In this document: positions 26,087 through 34,392 of the stretch, piece after piece
Position numbering within the stretch: position 1 is the stretch's first letter
Layout of the letters: the number at the start of each line of letters is the position of its first letter
Origin: Syntrophus aciditrophicus SB
Lineage (GTDB): Bacteria; Desulfobacterota; Syntrophia; Syntrophales; Syntrophaceae
Direction: 5' to 3'
Assembly (NCBI RefSeq): GCF_000013405.1
Contig: NC_007759.1
Coordinates: 2,109,001 to 2,173,000, forward strand
Length of the DNA stretch: 64,000 bases
Position numbers and translations under genes: made by a program
Notes under the pieces: model-generated
What the model saw: only the letters and a program-made list of their open reading frames with translations
What the model was told of the DNA's origin: nothing
Database searches by the model: none

Positions 26087-26123
26087 AAAGGGGCAGTCAT
26101 AGTTATGACTTGCCCCTTTTTTT
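26087..26123. terminator. Hairpin between two minus-strand genes, terminator-like
   Basis: AAAGGGGCAGTCATA (26087-26101) pairs with TATGACTTGCCCCTTT (26104-26119), with one bulge. On the plus strand seven T follow, which makes a good terminator against transcription reading leftward genes from behind. On the minus strand the hairpin lies directly between the stop at 26123 and the ribosome site of the next gene, so it may uncouple the two. It shares its core with the recombinase leader hairpin. Confidence 0.6.
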
Positions 26124-26887
26124 CATTTGATGAACCTGTAAAACTTTTGACGTTGGGTAAGTTGCAGGGCGAAAGGCTTTACCAGCTCGTCTCTTATAGA
26201 GAATGTTACTCTTTCTGCTTTTTCAAGAAGTTCCATTTGTTCGTTAGAGATATAGGGAAGTCCGAAGTTGCACACACATTGGAAGCCGTTTTCGATGTGT
26301 TTTATACACTCGAATAAATCCGTTGTAAAGTACACATCATAAGCAAAATCAAGATTTTGGAATCCATAAAGGTATTGTTCAGGATTGAAAGACTTATGGA
26401 AAACATGTTTTTCGTCTTTCATCTTAATCCCGAAATAGGCTACCCTCATGCCGACTTCATCCCTTACCAGGAACGCGACGCAACCCGACAACATAGTTTT
26501 GCCTTTAGGTGTGCCGATTTCCAAGAACTTGCAGATGTCTTCCGAAAGCCCCTTGTCCTTTATGAAGTCGTTGTATTGCAAATCATACTTCAGGTTGAAC
26601 TCTTCGGTTATCTTCTTGACACCGTTCCGCGCCTTCAGTAAAAGATCTTTGGCTTCTTCCCATTGAATGTTCTTTTTCGTCATGGTCAAAGATATGATAT
26701 GCCCCGACTTCTTGCACTTCGGGCAATACCAAAGGTTCTTCTTTTCGCCGTACGCTTTGATTAAAGCCTGCTGTTCGCATTCAGGGCAATTGAACTTGAC
26801 ATAAGCTCCTTGAAGTGTTGAGTTGATACCGATAACTGACAACGCTTTTTCCGTGTCTACCGCTTGCAGTGTTTCACGATAATTCAT
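26123..26887 (-). CDS. CHC2-like zinc-ribbon protein, primase-related
   Basis: The ~254-residue protein starts MNYRETLQAVDTEKALSVIG. It has a zinc ribbon NCPEC...YCPKCKKSGHIISLTM (about residues 33-68) like the zinc domain of DnaG-type primases, followed by a beta-alpha region that could be a degenerate Toprim (KIKDEKHVFHKSF region, FGIKMKD). Acidic Toprim residues are not clear. AAAGGAGAAC precedes the ATG at 26887. Such proteins occur on phages and islands. It lies next to the tRNA att scar, at the right edge of the island. Confidence 0.6.
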   Translation of the reverse strand: MNYRETLQAVDTEKALSVIGINSTLQGAYVKFNCPECEQQALIKAYGEKKNLWYCPKCKKSGHIISLTMTKKNIQWEEAKDLLLKARNGVKKITEEFNLKYDLQYNDFIKDKGLSEDICKFLEIGTPKGKTMLSGCVAFLVRDEVGMRVAYFGIKMKDEKHVFHKSFNPEQYLYGFQNLDFAYDVYFTTDLFECIKHIENGFQCVCNFGLPYISNEQMELLEKAERVTFSIRDELVKPFALQLTQRQKFYRFIK

Positions 26888-27031
26888 TTTAATGTTCTCC
26901 TTTTTTGTGGGTGACTTTGGTGGGTGAAAAAACAAAAAAAATGGCTCTTTTGACCAACCTTCGGACAATCGAGCCATTCAACAACGCTTTGATTTTAGTT
27001 ATTTAGGTTCTTTGTTGCAGAGTTAATTTAA

Positions 27032-27076
27032 TTCGTAATCAGCAAGTCGAGGGTTCAAATCCCTCTTCCGGCTCCA
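27032..27076 (+). repeat. att scar: 3' half of tRNA-Thr(CGT)
   Basis: The segment starts with the anticodon loop TTCGTAA (anticodon CGT at 27034-27036). It continues through the 3' half of the anticodon stem, a T arm GAGGG-TTCAAAT-CCCTC and an acceptor strand TTCCGGC, then T and CCA. No 5' tRNA half is present upstream, where the sequence is unrelated and AT-rich. This is the usual outcome of integration of an island that carries a 3'-end copy of its target tRNA. It marks the boundary between the AT-rich defence island and the GC-richer region to the right. Confidence 0.8.
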
Positions 27077-27086
27077 GTAAAATCAA

Positions 27087-27118
27087 GGGCTTAGCCAGAT
27101 GCGGCTAAGTCCTTTTTT
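27087..27118 (+). terminator. Terminator after the tRNA-Thr 3' fragment
   Basis: GGGCTTAGCC (27087-27096) pairs with GGCTAAGTCC (27103-27112) and is followed by six T. It was probably the terminator of the original tRNA gene. A related arrangement follows the second tRNA scar at 51197. Confidence 0.8.
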
Positions 27119-27418
27119 CTTTTTTATTATGATTTTATCCCCACTCTCTCCCCACTTTACCTACACAACATCCCCGCAGTGGCCATGGCATTTAGACAGA
27201 AAAACTCCAGCTATGGTTTTTTTATTCTCAATCGCAGAAACAGGCTGCGGCATGAAATTCAACCAGGAGCAGCTTCACACTTGTGAATGCCTGTTACCTG
27301 TCCAATTTATCCCGATCATCTCTCCTTCGGCAGTCTGCCGAAGTGTAGATCATGAAAGAAGAAAAACGGACTTCCCTCAAGCTGGATGCCCGTTTGATTG
27401 CTTCTTTCCCCCAAGAAT

Positions 27419-28066
27419 CTAACCGATTTTTATGCGGGCGTCGCAGACTTCGACGCCTTTGGGGGATGCAAATATGGGGTTCAAGTCCATTTCCCGGATT
27501 TCCGGATGTTTATCCACTAGACAAGAAACTTGCAGGATGAAGTTCTGAACCGCTTCAAGGTTTACCTTTTCTCCTCTGGGATTCTTTAAGATTTTATAAA
27601 CCTGGAGATCTTCCATGATCTCCTTCGCATCCCGCGCCTCCAGAGGAATGAGCCTGAATGAAACGTCATTGAGGGCTTCAACGAAGATTCCACCTAATCC
27701 AAACATGATCACCGGGCCGAATTGCTGGTCCGTCATGGTCCCGACGATCAGTTCGAGTCCCTTACCGAGTTTCTGGACGACAACGCCCTCCAGCCTTTGT
27801 CCTGGGTGATCGGATGTAAAAGTACGAACGATTTCCGTAAAGGCCGCCCTCACCTCACCCTCATCTTTAAGATTAACCCTTATGCCCCCGGTTTCCGTCT
27901 TGTGCACAATGTCGGGAGAGGAGACCTTGAGGGCGACGGGAAAACCTATTTGGGAAGCTGTCATCACGGCCTCATTCTCATCTTTTGCGAGCACGGTTTT
28001 CAGGATGGGGATCCCTTCCTTCTCAAGAAAGTCGAAAGCTTCAACACCAAGTAATAATCTTTCCAT
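27419..28066 (-). CDS. acdB: NDP-forming acyl-CoA synthetase beta subunit (ATP-grasp)
   Basis: The ~215-residue ATP-grasp subunit of an NDP-forming acyl-CoA synthetase transfers phosphate between the phosphohistidine of the alpha subunit and ADP or GDP. Seen are GFPVALKVSSPDIVHKTETG (about 40-60), the nucleotide-binding ATP-grasp strand region, and MFGLGGIFVEALNDVSFRLI (about 128-150). GGGGGAAG precedes the ATG at 28066. It begins 2 nt after the alpha gene stops. It probably conserves energy from acyl-CoA thioesters by making ATP in an anaerobe. Confidence 0.85.
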   Translation of the reverse strand: MERLLLGVEAFDFLEKEGIPILKTVLAKDENEAVMTASQIGFPVALKVSSPDIVHKTETGGIRVNLKDEGEVRAAFTEIVRTFTSDHPGQRLEGVVVQKLGKGLELIVGTMTDQQFGPVIMFGLGGIFVEALNDVSFRLIPLEARDAKEIMEDLQVYKILKNPRGEKVNLEAVQNFILQVSCLVDKHPEIREMDLNPIFASPKGVEVCDARIKIG

Positions 28067-28068
28067 TT

Positions 28069-29466
28069 TTACTTCCCCCTTGCTGACAATAGATTGGCTT
28101 TCCAAAGATTGCTCATGGCTTTCGCGGCACGTTCAGGCGTAGGAAGGATTGCGATACCCTTTTTCCTGTCGAGCCTTTTTATCCCGTCGTCCCAAACCCC
28201 GGGGGGCGCTGTAATAACACCAATTACCGGTTTTTTAAAAGCATCGATATTCTTAATGTGCTCTGCCATCGCAGATGCCAGGGAAAGATTCGCTGACGCA
28301 TACAGGTTGATAAAGATGACGCCATCTGTGCCTTCATCCTCGATCACTGCATTGAGGATATCGAACATGGCTTTCGGATTGTACCACACAGGACCCATGT
28401 CAACCGGATTGGTGCGGATGACAATGGGTGGAAGATACTCATTGATCTTTTCCTTCGTTGCCGCAGAGAACTGCGAGAGACTTAATCCATATGCTTCCAG
28501 GGCATCTGCTGCTATGATTCCAGGACCTGCCTGGCCGGAAAGAACCGTAATGCGATTTCCCCGGGCGAGAGCGCAGGAATCGAGCACTTTTGCCGTGTCA
28601 ATCAATTCCTCTGAGGACGTAACCTCCAGAATCCCCGCCTGACGAAAAGCGCCTTTCCAAATCTCATGATTGCCGGCAAGGGAGCCGGTGTGGAATTTGC
28701 TTGCACTATCGCTTTTTGCGCTTTTTCCAGATTTATAGGCGACGATGGGTTTTTTCCCTCTCAACGATCTGGCCATGTCAAGGAGTTCCCTCGGTTCATC
28801 GAGGCCCTCTATGTAAAGGGCAATGACCTTAGTGGCCTCGTCTTCTTCAATAAAGAACCGCACGGCTTCCGGGAAACCCACGTTGAGCCGATTTCCGAGG
28901 CTCATCAATGACGATACTCCCATTCTCTGATGAAGGGCCAGAAACCCACACAAGTGGCATAGTCCTCCGCTCTGGCTTATGATGGCTACGCCGCCCTTTT
29001 CCAATTCACAGAACTCAGAGGTGAAAGAGGCATCAATCCCGAAGGCAATGTTGGCAAAACCGGATGTATTGGGGCCGATGATCGGCATCTCGTATTGATC
29101 GCATATTTTGCGAATCCGTTCCTGAAGGACTCCTCCCTGCGAGTCTTCAATTTCCCGGAAACCCGCAGTTATAAGCACTGCCCCTTTGACTCCCTTTCCC
29201 CCGCACTGATGTAATGTCTCAGGCACAAGAGCGGCAGGCACCACAATGATCGCAAGGTCGATGTTCCCCGGGACTTCTGCTAGGGACGCATAAGAGTCAA
29301 GGTTCCACACCTTTCCCCCTTTCAGATTGATGGGGTATATTTTGCCCGCATAATGGCCGACAAGGCTCTTCATTACGTGATAACCAAGTTTGTCAAAACT
29401 GTTCGACGCCCCTATGACCGCTACCGAGTCGGGAGAAAAAAGCTTCACCAGTTTTTGCGTCATCAT
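28069..29466 (-). CDS. acdA: NDP-forming acyl-CoA synthetase alpha subunit
   Basis: The ~465-residue alpha subunit has an N-terminal CoA-binding Rossmann domain (SVAVIGASNSFDKLGYHVMK), a succinyl-CoA-synthetase-like domain with SQSGGLCHL, and KFHTGSLAG, which contains the phosphorylated His. It converts acyl-CoA, phosphate and NDP to acid, CoA and NTP, or the reverse. AAGGAGGAAAT precedes the start. The beta subunit follows immediately, so the two form one operon. The substrate cannot be told from sequence alone; it could be acetyl- or aryl-/branched acyl-CoA. Confidence 0.87.
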   Translation of the reverse strand: MMTQKLVKLFSPDSVAVIGASNSFDKLGYHVMKSLVGHYAGKIYPINLKGGKVWNLDSYASLAEVPGNIDLAIIVVPAALVPETLHQCGGKGVKGAVLITAGFREIEDSQGGVLQERIRKICDQYEMPIIGPNTSGFANIAFGIDASFTSEFCELEKGGVAIISQSGGLCHLCGFLALHQRMGVSSLMSLGNRLNVGFPEAVRFFIEEDEATKVIALYIEGLDEPRELLDMARSLRGKKPIVAYKSGKSAKSDSASKFHTGSLAGNHEIWKGAFRQAGILEVTSSEELIDTAKVLDSCALARGNRITVLSGQAGPGIIAADALEAYGLSLSQFSAATKEKINEYLPPIVIRTNPVDMGPVWYNPKAMFDILNAVIEDEGTDGVIFINLYASANLSLASAMAEHIKNIDAFKKPVIGVITAPPGVWDDGIKRLDRKKGIAILPTPERAAKAMSNLWKANLLSARGK

Positions 29467-29797
29467 ATGTTTTATTTCCTCCTTATTGTTGTGTGGAAGC
29501 TGGGGGAGAAAAACCACTGGCTAACCGGCAGCGCTGCAAGTTCGTCTACTATTGTCGGTGATAATGCAGCATGAGACGAAAAATTGAGTATCAATTATTT
29601 CTACAAGTTACCTGTGGTTTTTGTCTGACAGGCTTTTCACAATTCTGTGAATACAGAACCTCTGCATGTATCATCTACGAAGTAACGACAATGGTGAACG
29701 AAAAATATAGAGTATTTGCATTTGAGATAATTGAACATGCGGCTCACCGGAAGGCATTTTTTATGGCCAAACCGGTGAAGCCGATGATCAGAACTTC
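29467..29797. other. Intergenic, no gene recognised
   Basis: This 330-bp stretch holds the upstream region of acdA and the downstream flank of the COG4315 gene. A plus-strand frame (29571-29897) is open but overlaps the end of that gene and lacks a ribosome site. I see no clear hairpin or promoter. Confidence 0.35.
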
Positions 29798-30220
29798 TTA
29801 TTTCTTTGGGGGAAAGTTGTCTGGATTTACTACAAACCAGACATTATTAATCCCATGTCCTTTTGTATCCGCTGGGTTGACATCATTAATCCAATAATAC
29901 AAAGGATATCCTCTAAAAGTGGTCTGTTTTTTCCCATCTTCTCTGGTGATGGTACCGAAGTCATCCTTGGATATGGATGACGGAGGCGCAACGCTCTCAC
30001 GGTAAAAGATGGGCCATTTTTCGAGACAACCCTTTAAACATGCACTTTTCCCCGGTGTATCCTTTTGATACCAATATAATGTTTTACCTTCCGTGTCAGC
30101 CAGATACTTTCCCAACCCCTCTTTCTCGGCAATTTTTACCTCGTGATGCATGGCCAGAGCTATACCTGAAAAAAATACGATGGTCAGAATTGCCAAAAAC
30201 AGTGAATATGATCGTTTCAT
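29798..30220 (-). CDS. Secreted COG4315-type protein (YxxWxxD repeats)
   Basis: The 140-residue protein has a signal peptide MKRSYSLFLAILTIVFFSGI cleaved near ALA (residue 23). The mature part has paired repeats: GKTLYWYQKDTPGKSACLKG...CLEKWPIF and FRGYPLYYWINDVNPADTKG, the Y-x-(FWY)-x-x-D pattern of COG4315 predicted lipoproteins. Two Cys in the first repeat may form a disulfide or bind metal. It is probably periplasmic. The role of the family is not established. Confidence 0.8.
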   Translation of the reverse strand: MKRSYSLFLAILTIVFFSGIALAMHHEVKIAEKEGLGKYLADTEGKTLYWYQKDTPGKSACLKGCLEKWPIFYRESVAPPSSISKDDFGTITREDGKKQTTFRGYPLYYWINDVNPADTKGHGINNVWFVVNPDNFPPKK

Positions 30221-31052
30221 TTCTTGTCTCCTCCCTTTTTATTTTTAAAGTCTAACAATCCATCCAATACCTACACTTTATTGGCTTTAAAAGTGTTACA
30301 ATACCACTTCACTACGGTCCGGAATAACTGTTGATTAAGATTTGTAACTGCTTAATACTTCATGCGAAAAATACCATTCATACTTGTCCTCGACTTGAAA
30401 ACGCAAAGCGGAATCTGTAACCTTCACCCGAGATATTCTCATGAAGGGAGTGCTCATGTATAAAGGCTCGCTTGTACTCACTCAGGTCATGGACTTTATG
30501 CCGATGAAAAATATTAAAACGTTGCTTGGAGAAATACAACGGCAATTTCAGCGTCAAGCATTTCACTTGTCTCGGTCAGTTCCGGATCATGGCTTTTGCC
30601 CAGTTGATGTATCGCGAAAGTTTGAGAGACTGAGCCTATCCCCATTGTCAAGACAGAAAACAGGCTGATATGAGGCGCATCGGGAAATTTTTCTGAGAAC
30701 CTGGTTGAATGATTCTTTGAAATAGACTTCATGAGGGGGCGGATAACTTAAGGCCTGTGAGCTCATAATCGATTTCGCTGCCCAGTGAGTTCTGGAATTG
30801 GTGTACACATCAAATGGGGATTGGCATCCAGTTTACTCTGGATTTTGTGTGATTTTCTTTTTGTTGGAAGATCAGCCGCTATTGCCGTCACGTCAATCCG
30901 AAGAAGCGTTCCTGATCATTCTTACATAACGCTAAAAAGCAAAAGGCCCATCGCATTGACAGGCCCCTTGTTGTAAATTCGTTGCGCCGTCCGCTTGCCC
31001 CTGCCTGCTGATTGCGATTTCTCATCAGGAATTGATCCGGGCCACGGCAATT
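30221..31052. other. Long gap with insertion-sequence debris
   Basis: Apart from the IS4-family transposase remnant at 30456-30712, I recognise no gene. The part from 30713 to 31052 has scattered short frames without coding character. Confidence 0.4.
30456..30712 (+). pseudogene. N-terminal remnant of an IS4-family (DUF4372) transposase
   Basis: The start MYKGSLVLTQVMDFMP is the N-terminal signature of IS4-type transposases with a DUF4372 head. Frameshifted further on, QFRIMAFAQLMYRESLRD matches the conserved MAFAQLTYRESLRD segment. A TGA and further frameshifts follow, and a short GNFSEN stretch near 30690-30705 fits the next conserved part. The rest of the transposase, including the DDE core, is gone. 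Confidence 0.7.
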
Positions 31053-31229
31053 TTAAAAGATTGCATCCCCCTGATCGCTTGCCCCTACCCCTTCGATGCG
31101 CTTTCGACGGAGAATTTTCCGGGCCAGAGGATCAATATAATCATCAAACATGAACAAGACGCTTTTCTTGGCTGCCATCTTATTCTTAGGTTTAATCCCG
31201 TTCAATAGGGGTACGGTGATATGATTCAT
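31053..31229 (-). CDS. 58-residue hypothetical protein
   Basis: The frame starts MNHITVPLLNGIKPKNKMAA and continues with a basic/acidic helix (SVLFMFDDYIDPLARKILRR), which looks coding. It lies 49 nt downstream of the 83-residue gene on the same strand. The ribosome site is weak (TTGGA). Function unknown; it might be a small partner of that gene. Confidence 0.4.
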   Translation of the reverse strand: MNHITVPLLNGIKPKNKMAAKKSVLFMFDDYIDPLARKILRRKRIEGVGASDQGDAIF

Positions 31230-31278
31230 AAAATTCCAATAGAAACATGATGATAAGCTTCACTTAAATCCCGCCGTC

Positions 31279-31530
31279 CTATGCTGCTCTTTTGAAGTCC
31301 AGACTTTTCGATATTACTGTTTGTAACTTCTCTCTGAAAGTATCCACATCGATATCCAATACATTACATACGCCCACCAGAAATGGGTTGTCATCGAACA
31401 GGAAGGACGATGCCAGTTTGTCTCTGCCTCCACTTGCTTTCAAGGTTTCCACTGCGTCGAGGGTGATGGTGACCCACAGTCTGTAGGCACCAGAATCACG
31501 TCCACGATCAAGGCACGTTAATGTTTGCAT
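31279..31530 (-). CDS. 83-residue hypothetical protein
   Basis: The product begins MQTLTCLDRGRDSGAYRLWV. It is predicted alpha/beta without membrane segment and ends in a basic tail. A strong ribosome site AAAGGAGAATAAAA precedes the ATG at 31530. It is divergent from the MarR gene; the shared upstream region carries operator-like dyads, so it may be a MarR target. No family recognised. Confidence 0.6.
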   Translation of the reverse strand: MQTLTCLDRGRDSGAYRLWVTITLDAVETLKASGGRDKLASSFLFDDNPFLVGVCNVLDIDVDTFREKLQTVISKSLDFKRAA

Positions 31531-31646
31531 TTTTATTCTCCTTTCTGCTTTGCATGTCGTACCTTTAGTAAGTAATTAATTCTGTTTCCCATGACTGCAT
31601 TTCTTGATTATCATTTTATTGTTGTAATCAATTGGATTCAATGGGG

Positions 31647-31700
31647 TATCAGTGATAATCATCACTGATATTAAGTATTTGAATAGTGATATTTTTCACT
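31647..31700. promoter_or_regulatory. Operator-like dyads between divergent genes
   Basis: TATCAGTGAT (31647-31656) and ATCACTGATA (31661-31670) form a perfect 10-bp inverted repeat with a 4-nt spacer. A second, shorter dyad AGTGA (31685-31689) with TCACT (31696-31700) repeats the same half-site. The site lies between the divergent 83-residue gene and marR. MarR regulators often bind such palindromes in their own upstream region. Confidence 0.6.
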
Positions 31701-31905
31701 TATTGATCATTTGCGGCTGAGCGTCAGCAATTTTCAACCAACCCGCCTTACAACAATCCTTCCTTCTGTAGTTTGATTATCCGATAACTTTAATTATCAT
31801 AAACAATGGCAATTCCTTTTACTGCTTGCCTTATAAATATAGTTTGCGTTTTAATTATATGCATGTTAATTAAACATTAATTACAGGTTGGAAAAGGAGG
31901 ATACA

Positions 31906-32331
31906 TTGCCCTTTAACGATTGTATATGCTTTCAATTGGGTAAAACAGTACGCCAAATAACAAAAGCATACCGCAAAGAACTCAACTCTTATAATCTGAC
32001 TCATGGACAATTTTTCATGATCATTGCCGTCATGGATGAGGAAGGATTATTGCCCAGCGAACTTGCCGACAAAACCGCACAGGACCGCGCAACTACAACA
32101 GGGCTTCTTGACCGTCTGGAAAAAGATGGATGGATTGAAAGAAAACCGGATTCAAAAGATCGCCGGTCTTTGCGCGTTTATCTGACATCTTACGGAAGGC
32201 ATCACAAAGAATCGATTTTAAAACTTTTTGAAGAAACCAATCACAAGTTTTTAAATCGTTTTACTCAAGATGAGTGGGTTCAGATGCAGAATTTGCTTAA
32301 CCGATTAGAACAACCAATGGCAAATACCTGA
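31906..32331 (+). CDS. MarR-family transcriptional regulator
   Basis: The ~141-residue winged-helix protein has LTHGQFFMIIAVMDEEGLLP, the DNA-recognition helix SELADKTAQDRATTTGLLDRL and a wing KPDSKDRRSLRVYLT. Dimerisation helices lie at both ends. I choose the TTG at 31906, because AAAAGGAGG lies 5 nt upstream; the TTG at 31888 would add six residues and lack a site. It stands 218 bp upstream of ptb-ptb-buk, same strand, and may regulate that operon and the divergent small gene in response to a small molecule. Confidence 0.85.
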   Translation: MPFNDCICFQLGKTVRQITKAYRKELNSYNLTHGQFFMIIAVMDEEGLLPSELADKTAQDRATTTGLLDRLEKDGWIERKPDSKDRRSLRVYLTSYGRHHKESILKLFEETNHKFLNRFTQDEWVQMQNLLNRLEQPMANT

Positions 32332-32549
32332 TTTCCTCCGATTTGATATCGTTATTAACATGAAGCAGATAACATTCTGAGTCTTGAGCAGTAGCAGGTG
32401 CAAGGTCTAATGCAGTTTTATGACGCTGCCTTTACTTTGAGCATGTCGTTTTTTGCGATGTCTTTTTGTGTGGGGAAGCATAGGTCCGACCGGACTTCTC
32501 TGTAACCAGGAACTGTTCAATCGATGCGGAAAACTTTTGGAGGTGCCGG

Positions 32550-33473
32550 ATGATCAGATCATTGAGTGACATTTCACGACTTGCACTGGAAAAAGGGCCG
32601 AAAAAGCTTGCCGTTCTCGCTCCTGAAGATGAAGAGTTCATGCTTGCCGTAAAAAGGAGCTGGGAAAAAGGATGCATCGAACCTGTCCTGATCGGGGACA
32701 GGGACAAGATGGCGCGGGTGGCGGAAACGGTTGGCTTCGATATTTCCAGGTTTGAGCAGATTGTCGAACACGACCGGCAGACCGTTTCCGATCTGGGGAT
32801 CGGCATGCTCTTTTCCGGGGACGTTTCCGTTGTCAGTAAAGGCCAGATTACCACTTCCTATGTCTACCGTTCGATCATTCGGGCGGAGGCAAAAGCCGCG
32901 TCGGGCATGACAGTCACCGTCGTTTCCATCTGGGAGGTTCCGGAGGTCGATCATCTTGTCGGCTTCACGGATTCCGGAGTCAATATCCGGCCGGATTTCA
33001 AGACCAAGGTGGAGATTTTGCGGAACGCCGTTTTTCTCTGCCATCTGCTGGGGTATGAAACGCCCGGAATCGCTGTCCTTTCCGGACGAAGGACTTTTGG
33101 AGAGGATTTGCCCTCCTATGCCGACTATGAGTCGCTGCGAAGGATGGCCGGATCGGGATGCCTTGGGGATTGCGAGATCCTGGAGGCGACCTCCATCGCC
33201 GAAATCTTTCTGGGCGCGGGAGGCCGTCTGAAGGAGTCCGTCAACGAGATCGATCTCTCGAAAACGCCTCACATATTTCTTGCTCCCTGCCTCGATACGG
33301 CAAATATCCTGGCCAAGCTCGATCTCGCCATGGATATAAAGCGCTGTTCCATATCCGTGACCTCGCGGGGGGCCGTCTGCATTCCGGCCCGATCGGACCT
33401 GAGCAGCGCGATCGAAGATCAGATTGAAATGGGCGTCGTTGTGGCCGACCGAATTCAAGAGGGGGTGAGATGA
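32550..33473 (+). CDS. ptb: Phosphate acyltransferase paralog (Ptb-like), divergent
   Basis: A 307-residue phosphate acetyl/butyryltransferase-family protein. It has the family N-terminus (KKLAVLAPEDEEFMLAVKRS), the central SGDVSVVSKGQITTSYVYRS segment, and a C-terminal Rossmann-like half. The DGPLDMD-like active-site stretch found in the next gene is replaced here by GDCEILEATS, so this copy may act on another substrate or be a non-catalytic partner. GGAGGTGCCGG precedes the ATG. Its stop is 1 nt from the next start. Confidence 0.8.
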   Translation: MIRSLSDISRLALEKGPKKLAVLAPEDEEFMLAVKRSWEKGCIEPVLIGDRDKMARVAETVGFDISRFEQIVEHDRQTVSDLGIGMLFSGDVSVVSKGQITTSYVYRSIIRAEAKAASGMTVTVVSIWEVPEVDHLVGFTDSGVNIRPDFKTKVEILRNAVFLCHLLGYETPGIAVLSGRRTFGEDLPSYADYESLRRMAGSGCLGDCEILEATSIAEIFLGAGGRLKESVNEIDLSKTPHIFLAPCLDTANILAKLDLAMDIKRCSISVTSRGAVCIPARSDLSSAIEDQIEMGVVVADRIQEGVR

Positions 33474-33474
33474 G

Positions 33475-34392
33475 ATGATCGGGACATTTCAGAAAATGAT
33501 TGCATCCGCAAGGGGCGGCGTCCGCGCCCGCCTGGCCGTTCCGTTGCCGATAAAGCAGGACCTGGATCTTCTCTGCCGGGTGACCGAAGAAGGGTTTATC
33601 CTTCCCGTGCTGATTGGTGATGGCGGGGCAATGGAAAGCCTGGTTAAAAAAAGTCCACTCTCCTCCCTGGAACACGAGATTGTGAATGTGGGAGAAGATC
33701 CCGGCGAGGCGCTGAGCACGGCGATAACGCTTGTCCGGGAAGGTCGAGCGGACATCCTCATGCAAGGCGGCATTGGTCAGAAGCCCTTCATGGAGGAAGT
33801 CCTCGACGCGAAAAATGGATTACTGAAAAGCAAGACAGCCAGTTATGCATCCATCGTTCAGTTTCAGCGCCGGGAGAAACTGGTTCTTGTGACCGATACC
33901 TTCATCAACAATTTCCCGGGAATCGCCGAAAAGCAGATCATCCTGGAAAACGCCCTGGGTCTTGCCGGCATTCTGGGAATGGAAGAACCGAAGGTCGCGG
34001 TTATCTCCGCTATCGAGCAGGTGAACCCCAGCATCCCCTCGACGCTCGATGCCGCCGCCCTGGCTAAAATGGCAGAAAGGGGACAGTTTGGGAAGGCTGT
34101 GGTTGACGGCCCCCTGGATATGGATTGCGCCCTGAGCCGGGTCGCGGCGGCGAGAAAAAACGTGCGCAGCGTCGTGACCGGCAACGCGGACATTTATCTC
34201 GTTCCAGAGATAGAAACCGGCCTTCCCCTCGTCCAGGCCCTCTGTTTTTTTGGCGGGATGAAAACGGCGGGCATGATGCTGGGCGCGAAAGTGCCGGTCA
34301 TCCCGGATGTTCCTTTCATTTCCGATGAGGAAAGGGCGGCGGAGCTCGCCCTCGCTGTTCTGATGACCCGCAAAGGAGGAAACCATGAATAA
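33475..34392 (+). CDS. ptb: Phosphate butyryltransferase
   Basis: The 305-residue enzyme exchanges CoA of butyryl-CoA (or a similar acyl-CoA) for phosphate. Family features are ADILMQGGIGQKPFMEEVLD, LVTDTFINNFPG, the conserved PKVAVISAIEQVNPSIPST and VVDGPLDMDCALS. It overlaps the kinase gene by 8 nt and follows the divergent paralog by 1 nt. With the kinase it converts acyl-CoA to acid and ATP, or activates fatty acids in reverse in a syntrophic oxidiser. Confidence 0.88.
   Translation: MIGTFQKMIASARGGVRARLAVPLPIKQDLDLLCRVTEEGFILPVLIGDGGAMESLVKKSPLSSLEHEIVNVGEDPGEALSTAITLVREGRADILMQGGIGQKPFMEEVLDAKNGLLKSKTASYASIVQFQRREKLVLVTDTFINNFPGIAEKQIILENALGLAGILGMEEPKVAVISAIEQVNPSIPSTLDAAALAKMAERGQFGKAVVDGPLDMDCALSRVAAARKNVRSVVTGNADIYLVPEIETGLPLVQALCFFGGMKTAGMMLGAKVPVIPDVPFISDEERAAELALAVLMTRKGGNHE

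Noticed and set aside
27032-27076. Complete tRNA-Thr gene
   Set aside because: No D arm or 5' acceptor strand precedes the anticodon loop; upstream sequence is unrelated.
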